A DNA stretch of 64,000 nucleotides from Bradyrhizobium diazoefficiens (GTDB lineage: Bacteria; Pseudomonadota; Alphaproteobacteria; Rhizobiales; Xanthobacteraceae), in the NCBI RefSeq assembly GCF_016612535.1, contig NZ_JAENXS010000001.1, positions 3,187,501-3,251,500 of the forward strand, given 5' to 3'. The number at the start of each line of letters is the position of its first letter. The first letter of the stretch is position 1. The position numbers and the translations under genes are program-made. This document shows positions 60,812 through 64,000 of the stretch, one piece after another. The notes beneath the pieces are model-generated. The model ran no database searches and was not told the DNA's origin. It was given only the letters and a program-made list of their open reading frames with translations.

Positions 60812-61684
60812 ATGAGCCAGCACAACGACACCGACCACATTTCCGGCCGGTCGACCACGGGCCACGAATGGGACGGCATCGAGGAGCTGAATACGCCGCT
60901 TCCCCGCTGGTGGGTGCTGACCTTCTACGCCACCATCATCTGGGCCTTCGGCTATTGGGTGGTCTATCCGGCCTGGCCGCTGGTGAGCGGCTATACGGCC
61001 GGGGTCCTGCACTACACCAATCGCGCCGCCGTGACCGCAAATCTGGCCCAACTCGAAACTATGCGCGGCGAAAAGATGAAGGCGCTTGGCACCGCGTCTC
61101 TGGCCGAGATCGAGAACGACCCGGCCCTCCTGGCCTTGGCGCGGGCGCGGGGCAAGACGGTGTTCGGCGACAATTGCGCGCCCTGTCACGGCAGTGGCGC
61201 CGCCGGCGCGAAGGGCTATCCAAATCTGAACGACGACGACTGGCTCTGGGGCGGCACGCTCGAGCAGATCATGCAGACCATCCAGTTCGGCGCACGCTCC
61301 GGTCATGCCAGGGCTCATGAAGGCCAGATGCTCGCCTTCGGCAAGGACGGCGTGCTCAAGTCGGACGAGATCGTCACGGTGGCCAACTATGTGCGCTCGC
61401 TGTCGGGCCTCTCGACCCGGAAAGGTTATGACGCCGCCAAGGGCGAGAAGATCTTTGCCGACAATTGCGTCGCCTGCCACGGGGACGGCGGCAAGGGCAA
61501 TCAGGAGCTCGGCGCCGCCAATTTGACCGACAAGATCTGGCTCTACGGCTCGGACGAGGCGACCCTGATCGAGACCATCAGCAATGGCCGCGCCGGGGTC
61601 ATGCCGGCCTGGGAAGGGCGGCTCGATCCTTCGACCATCAAGGCGATGGCGGTCTACGTCCACTCGCTGGGCGGTGGCAAATAG
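60812..61684 (+). CDS. fixP: cbb3 oxidase diheme cytochrome c subunit FixP (CcoP)
   Basis: A 290-residue protein. The N-terminal helix is WWVLTFYATIIWAFGYWVVY (about residues 32-51). Two heme motifs, DNCAPCHGSGAAG (about 125) and DNCVACHGDGGKG (about 222), are each followed by Met-containing ligand loops (HEGQMLAF, GVMPAWEGRL). It accepts electrons from the bc1 complex. It closes the fixNOQP operon; fixG follows 81 bases later. Confidence 0.98.
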   Translation: MSQHNDTDHISGRSTTGHEWDGIEELNTPLPRWWVLTFYATIIWAFGYWVVYPAWPLVSGYTAGVLHYTNRAAVTANLAQLETMRGEKMKALGTASLAEIENDPALLALARARGKTVFGDNCAPCHGSGAAGAKGYPNLNDDDWLWGGTLEQIMQTIQFGARSGHARAHEGQMLAFGKDGVLKSDEIVTVANYVRSLSGLSTRKGYDAAKGEKIFADNCVACHGDGGKGNQELGAANLTDKIWLYGSDEATLIETISNGRAGVMPAWEGRLDPSTIKAMAVYVHSLGGGK

Positions 61685-61765
61685 CAATGCCGGGCGAGGT
61701 TTGACCGGTTCACCCAGGTGAAGCCGTTCCGCCTTGGGGCAATGGTGCCTTGTCGGGGGATTTTG

Positions 61766-63238
61766 ATGGGCGTTCCGATGACCAAGAACGTCACTTCGAA
61801 GGAGTTGATGGGTGGCGATGATGATCTGCCGCTCTATGCACCACAGAAGAAAATCTATCCGCAACGGGTTTCGGGCACCTTCCGGCGGATCAAATGGGGG
61901 CTGATGGCGCTCTGCCTCGGCGTCTATTACCTGCTGCCGTTGTTGCGCTGGAACCGCGGTCTTGGTGCGCCCGATCAGGCCGTGCTGATCGATCTGCCGA
62001 ACGAACGTTTCTATTTCTTTTTCATCGAGCTGTGGCCGCAGGAGGTCTACTACTTCACCGGACTGTTGATCCTCGCTGCCTTCACCTTGTTCCTGATGAA
62101 TGCGCTCGGCGGCCGCACCTGGTGCGGCTATCTCTGCCCACAGACGGTGTGGACCGACCTGTTCTACGCGGTGGAGCGCTGGACCGAGGGCGACCGCCGC
62201 GCGCGCATCAAGGCCGATGCCGGTCCGCTGACGGCCGCGCGGCTGGCGCGGCGCGCGTTGAAGCAGGCGATCTGGCTGATCATCGCCTGGTGGACCGGCG
62301 GCGCCTGGGTCCTCTATTTCTCGGATGCACCGACGCTGGTGAAGGATCTCGCCACGTTCCAGGCGCCGGCGATCGCCTACATCTGGATCGGCATTCTCAC
62401 CGCTTCGACCTATCTCCTGGCCGGCCACGCACGGGAGCAGGTCTGTCTCTACATGTGCCCATGGCCGCGCATCCAGGCCGCGCTTACTGATGAGTGGGCG
62501 CTCAACGTCACCTACAAATACGACCGCGGCGAGCCGCGCTGTTCGGTGAAGAAGGGGAGAGCCCAGCGCGCGCTGGGCGAGACGGCCGGTGATTGCGTCG
62601 ATTGCAACCAATGCGTCGCAGTCTGCCCGACCGGCATCGACATCCGCAACGGCGCGCAGCTCGGCTGCATCCAGTGCGGCCTCTGCATCGATGCCTGCGA
62701 CAACGTGATGAAGAGGATCGGCAGGCCGATGCGCCTGATCGGCTACGACAACGACATCAATGTGCAGCGGCGGACATCCGGCAAGGCGGAAGTCTTCAGG
62801 CCGGTCCGTTCGCGGACGGTGGTCTATGCCGCGCTGATCGCCATGGTTTGCGCGGTGATGCTGCATGCGCTGCTGACGCGCTCGCTGCTGGACCTCAACG
62901 TGCTGCACGACCGGAACCCCGTGGCGGTCAAGCTCAGCGCCGGCGCGATCCGCAACGGCTATACGCTGCGCTTCCTCAATAAGCGCGGATTTGATCGCGT
63001 GATTGCCGTCGATGTCGACGGGCCGGCCAATGCGCAGATCCACATCGTCGGCGTCGACTCCGTCACGCCGGACCGGCCGATGATCGTGCTTGCGCGCGAT
63101 GCCACCACCGAGCTGCGCGTGCTGGTGACTGCGTCCTTCGACGAGACAATGGAGAAGACCCAGCCGGTGAAATTCCGCATCACCGACATCGGACTCGGCG
63201 AGGTTGCCTCCGCCACCGATCATTTTGTGACGCCCTGA
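61766..63238 (+). CDS. fixG: FixG / CcoG, cbb3 assembly ferredoxin-like protein
   Basis: About 490 residues. Several membrane helices are followed by a cytoplasmic ferredoxin domain with two 4Fe-4S motifs, CVDCNQCVAVCPTGIDIRNG and GCIQCGLCIDACDNVM, plus GYLCPQTVW and YMCPWPR Cys sites. It is thought to reduce copper for the cbb3 oxidase. The start is uncertain: ATG 61766 is the best supported, with 61778 and 61718 as alternatives. It opens fixGHI(S). Confidence 0.94.
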   Translation: MGVPMTKNVTSKELMGGDDDLPLYAPQKKIYPQRVSGTFRRIKWGLMALCLGVYYLLPLLRWNRGLGAPDQAVLIDLPNERFYFFFIELWPQEVYYFTGLLILAAFTLFLMNALGGRTWCGYLCPQTVWTDLFYAVERWTEGDRRARIKADAGPLTAARLARRALKQAIWLIIAWWTGGAWVLYFSDAPTLVKDLATFQAPAIAYIWIGILTASTYLLAGHAREQVCLYMCPWPRIQAALTDEWALNVTYKYDRGEPRCSVKKGRAQRALGETAGDCVDCNQCVAVCPTGIDIRNGAQLGCIQCGLCIDACDNVMKRIGRPMRLIGYDNDINVQRRTSGKAEVFRPVRSRTVVYAALIAMVCAVMLHALLTRSLLDLNVLHDRNPVAVKLSAGAIRNGYTLRFLNKRGFDRVIAVDVDGPANAQIHIVGVDSVTPDRPMIVLARDATTELRVLVTASFDETMEKTQPVKFRITDIGLGEVASATDHFVTP

Positions 63239-63256
63239 AATCTGAGGAAAACGGAC

Positions 63257-63757
63257 ATGACAACGTCTTCATCCGCCATACGGCCGATCACCGGGCACTT
63301 CGTCCTGATCGCCGTGGTCTCTTTCTTTGCCGTCGTGATCGGCGTCAACGCGGTGATGATGCGGCTTGCCATTGCCACGCTGCCGGGAACCGACGTCGAC
63401 AGCGCCTATAGCGTGAGCCTTGCCTATCAGAAGGAAATCCAGGCTGCGCATCAGCAGAACGGGCGCGATTGGAGAGTCGATGCGCATATCGAGCGCCAGG
63501 CCGGCGGGACGGCTCGGCTCACTCTGGACGCCAAGGCGCAGGACGGCGCGCCGCTTGCCGGGTTGTCGGTCTTCGGCCGGCTCGAGCGGCCGACCGACCG
63601 CAGAGCCGACCAGGCGTTTGCGATGATCGAGGCGGGCGACGGCAACTACCATGGCATTGCGCATGGCGTTGCGGTGGGGCAGTGGGACCTGGTGATCGAG
63701 GCCGACCGGGACGGAAAGCGCCTATTCCTGTCGCGCAACCGCGTCGTCCTGAACTGA
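63257..63757 (+). CDS. fixH: FixH, cbb3 assembly membrane protein
   Basis: A 166-residue protein with one N-terminal membrane helix (HFVLIAVVSFFAVVIGVNAV, about residues 14-33) and a periplasmic immunoglobulin-like part (LSVFGRLERPTDRRADQAF, then GQWDLVIEADRDGKRLFLSR). FixH helps copper insertion and maturation of the oxidase with FixG and FixI. ATG 63257 is 5 bases after GAGGAAAAC. Confidence 0.95.
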   Translation: MTTSSSAIRPITGHFVLIAVVSFFAVVIGVNAVMMRLAIATLPGTDVDSAYSVSLAYQKEIQAAHQQNGRDWRVDAHIERQAGGTARLTLDAKAQDGAPLAGLSVFGRLERPTDRRADQAFAMIEAGDGNYHGIAHGVAVGQWDLVIEADRDGKRLFLSRNRVVLN

Positions 63758-63769
63758 AGGCGCGAGGCA

Positions 63770-64000
63770 ATGCATTCGACCATCGATTTTTCGCACTTCC
63801 TGAAGAGGTCTGGCCCCGATCGCTTGCGCCTCGATCTCGCGGTCGACGGCATCTGTTGCGCCGGCTGCATGGCCAAGATCGAGCGCAATTTGTCGCAGAT
63901 CCCGGATGTCACCCTGGCCCGGGTTAATCTGACCGATCGGCGCCTGGCGCTGGAGTGGAAGGCGGGCGCGGTGGATCCCGCGCTCTTCGTCCTTCGTCTC
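63770..64000 (+). CDS. fixI: FixI / CcoI copper-transporting P-type ATPase (5' part)
   Basis: The first 77 codons are present; the gene runs off the window. After MHSTIDFSHFLKRSGPDRLR comes a metal-binding domain with GICCAGCMAKIERNLSQIPD (CxxC-type motif in the FixI form CCAGCM). FixI exports copper to supply the CuB site of cbb3 oxidase. It starts 12 bases after fixH. Confidence 0.93.
   Translation, partial: MHSTIDFSHFLKRSGPDRLRLDLAVDGICCAGCMAKIERNLSQIPDVTLARVNLTDRRLALEWKAGAVDPALFVLRL

Noticed and set aside
61685..61765. FixK box ahead of fixG
   Set aside because: TTTGACCGGTTCACC resembles a box only loosely and fails the TTGAT-N4-ATCAA spacing, so fixG may depend on upstream transcription instead.
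60278..63223. 981-codon open frame on the minus strand across fixP-fixG
   Set aside because: It is antisense to fixO, fixQ, fixP and fixG, which are all certain. High third-position GC leaves the complementary frame open, and no domain is seen in it.
1..64000. CRISPR arrays, rRNA or tRNA genes
   Set aside because: No regularly spaced repeats and no cloverleaf or rRNA-like sequence were noticed on reading both strands. A tRNA or Rfam scan would be decisive, and I could not run one.

Overview
The window reads as the chromosome of a Bradyrhizobium-like alphaproteobacterium (Bradyrhizobium, or close Nitrobacteraceae such as Rhodopseudomonas). The strongest evidence is the right end (53.8-64.0 kb): fixL-fixJ, an oxygen-independent coproporphyrinogen oxidase, and the collinear fixNOQP-fixGHI operon, with consensus FixK boxes in front of three of the transcription units. 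A ROSE-type RNA thermometer ahead of a small heat-shock gene, a Bradyrhizobium-style RopB/Omp25-like outer-membrane protein, and many small rhizobial hypotheticals and IS remnants agree with this.

Left part (0-10.4 kb): a catabolic module under a LacI-family regulator. On the minus strand are a DapA-like keto-acid dehydratase and an aldehyde dehydrogenase; on the plus strand are a fused CoA-transferase, two crotonase-fold proteins, an MHS-type MFS transporter behind a perfect 18-bp operator palindrome, and a GH88-like unsaturated glucuronyl hydrolase. 10.8-13.6 kb is an IS3-family element interrupted by an IS30-family element, both with readable target duplications. 14.1-20.1 kb is an unusual group: a sigma-54 promoter followed by a PurF-like phosphoribosyltransferase that lacks the glutaminase cysteine, a HAD hydrolase, a 3-hydroxyisobutyrate-dehydrogenase-like protein, then an FkbM methyltransferase and, on the other strand, a ferritin-like diiron desaturase/oxygenase homologue. 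It looks like a small uncharacterised biosynthetic cluster. 20.6-30.5 kb is a second catabolic module of the same design (LacI regulator with four operator-like palindromes, OYE-type flavoenzyme, M20 peptidase, MHS transporter, polysaccharide-deacetylase-like hydrolase), cut by an IS5-family element and followed by a tandem glycine riboswitch with a terminator in front of a DadA-like FAD oxidoreductase and an AtzH-like protein broken by an amber codon. A cupin-type XRE regulator closes it.

Middle part (30.7-51 kb) is accessory and decayed. A methylmalonate-semialdehyde dehydrogenase gene has lost its 3' end at a junction with a Fic-protein/PD-(D/E)xK-nuclease pair, which is divergent from an Mrr-like nuclease, a possible defence island. 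Then come a glycosyltransferase pseudogene, a GGDEF pseudogene, a frameshifted MarR gene and other fragments. At 40.3-46.9 kb lies a complete MimABCD-type soluble diiron monooxygenase operon with its own GroEL, read leftward from a consensus sigma-54 promoter. This operon is flanked by two inverted copies of a ~270-bp segment that encodes a 47-residue membrane peptide with a strongly conserved 120-bp leader. Beyond it are a sigma-factor/membrane-protein pair, a pseudoazurin remnant, the thermometer-controlled Hsp20 and an outer-membrane double-barrel protein.

Together the window shows a conserved microaerobic respiration core at the right, next to a mosaic of mobile elements, substrate-specific catabolic operons and gene wreckage typical of a rhizobial genomic island. 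All names rest on motif reading by eye; no database search was run.
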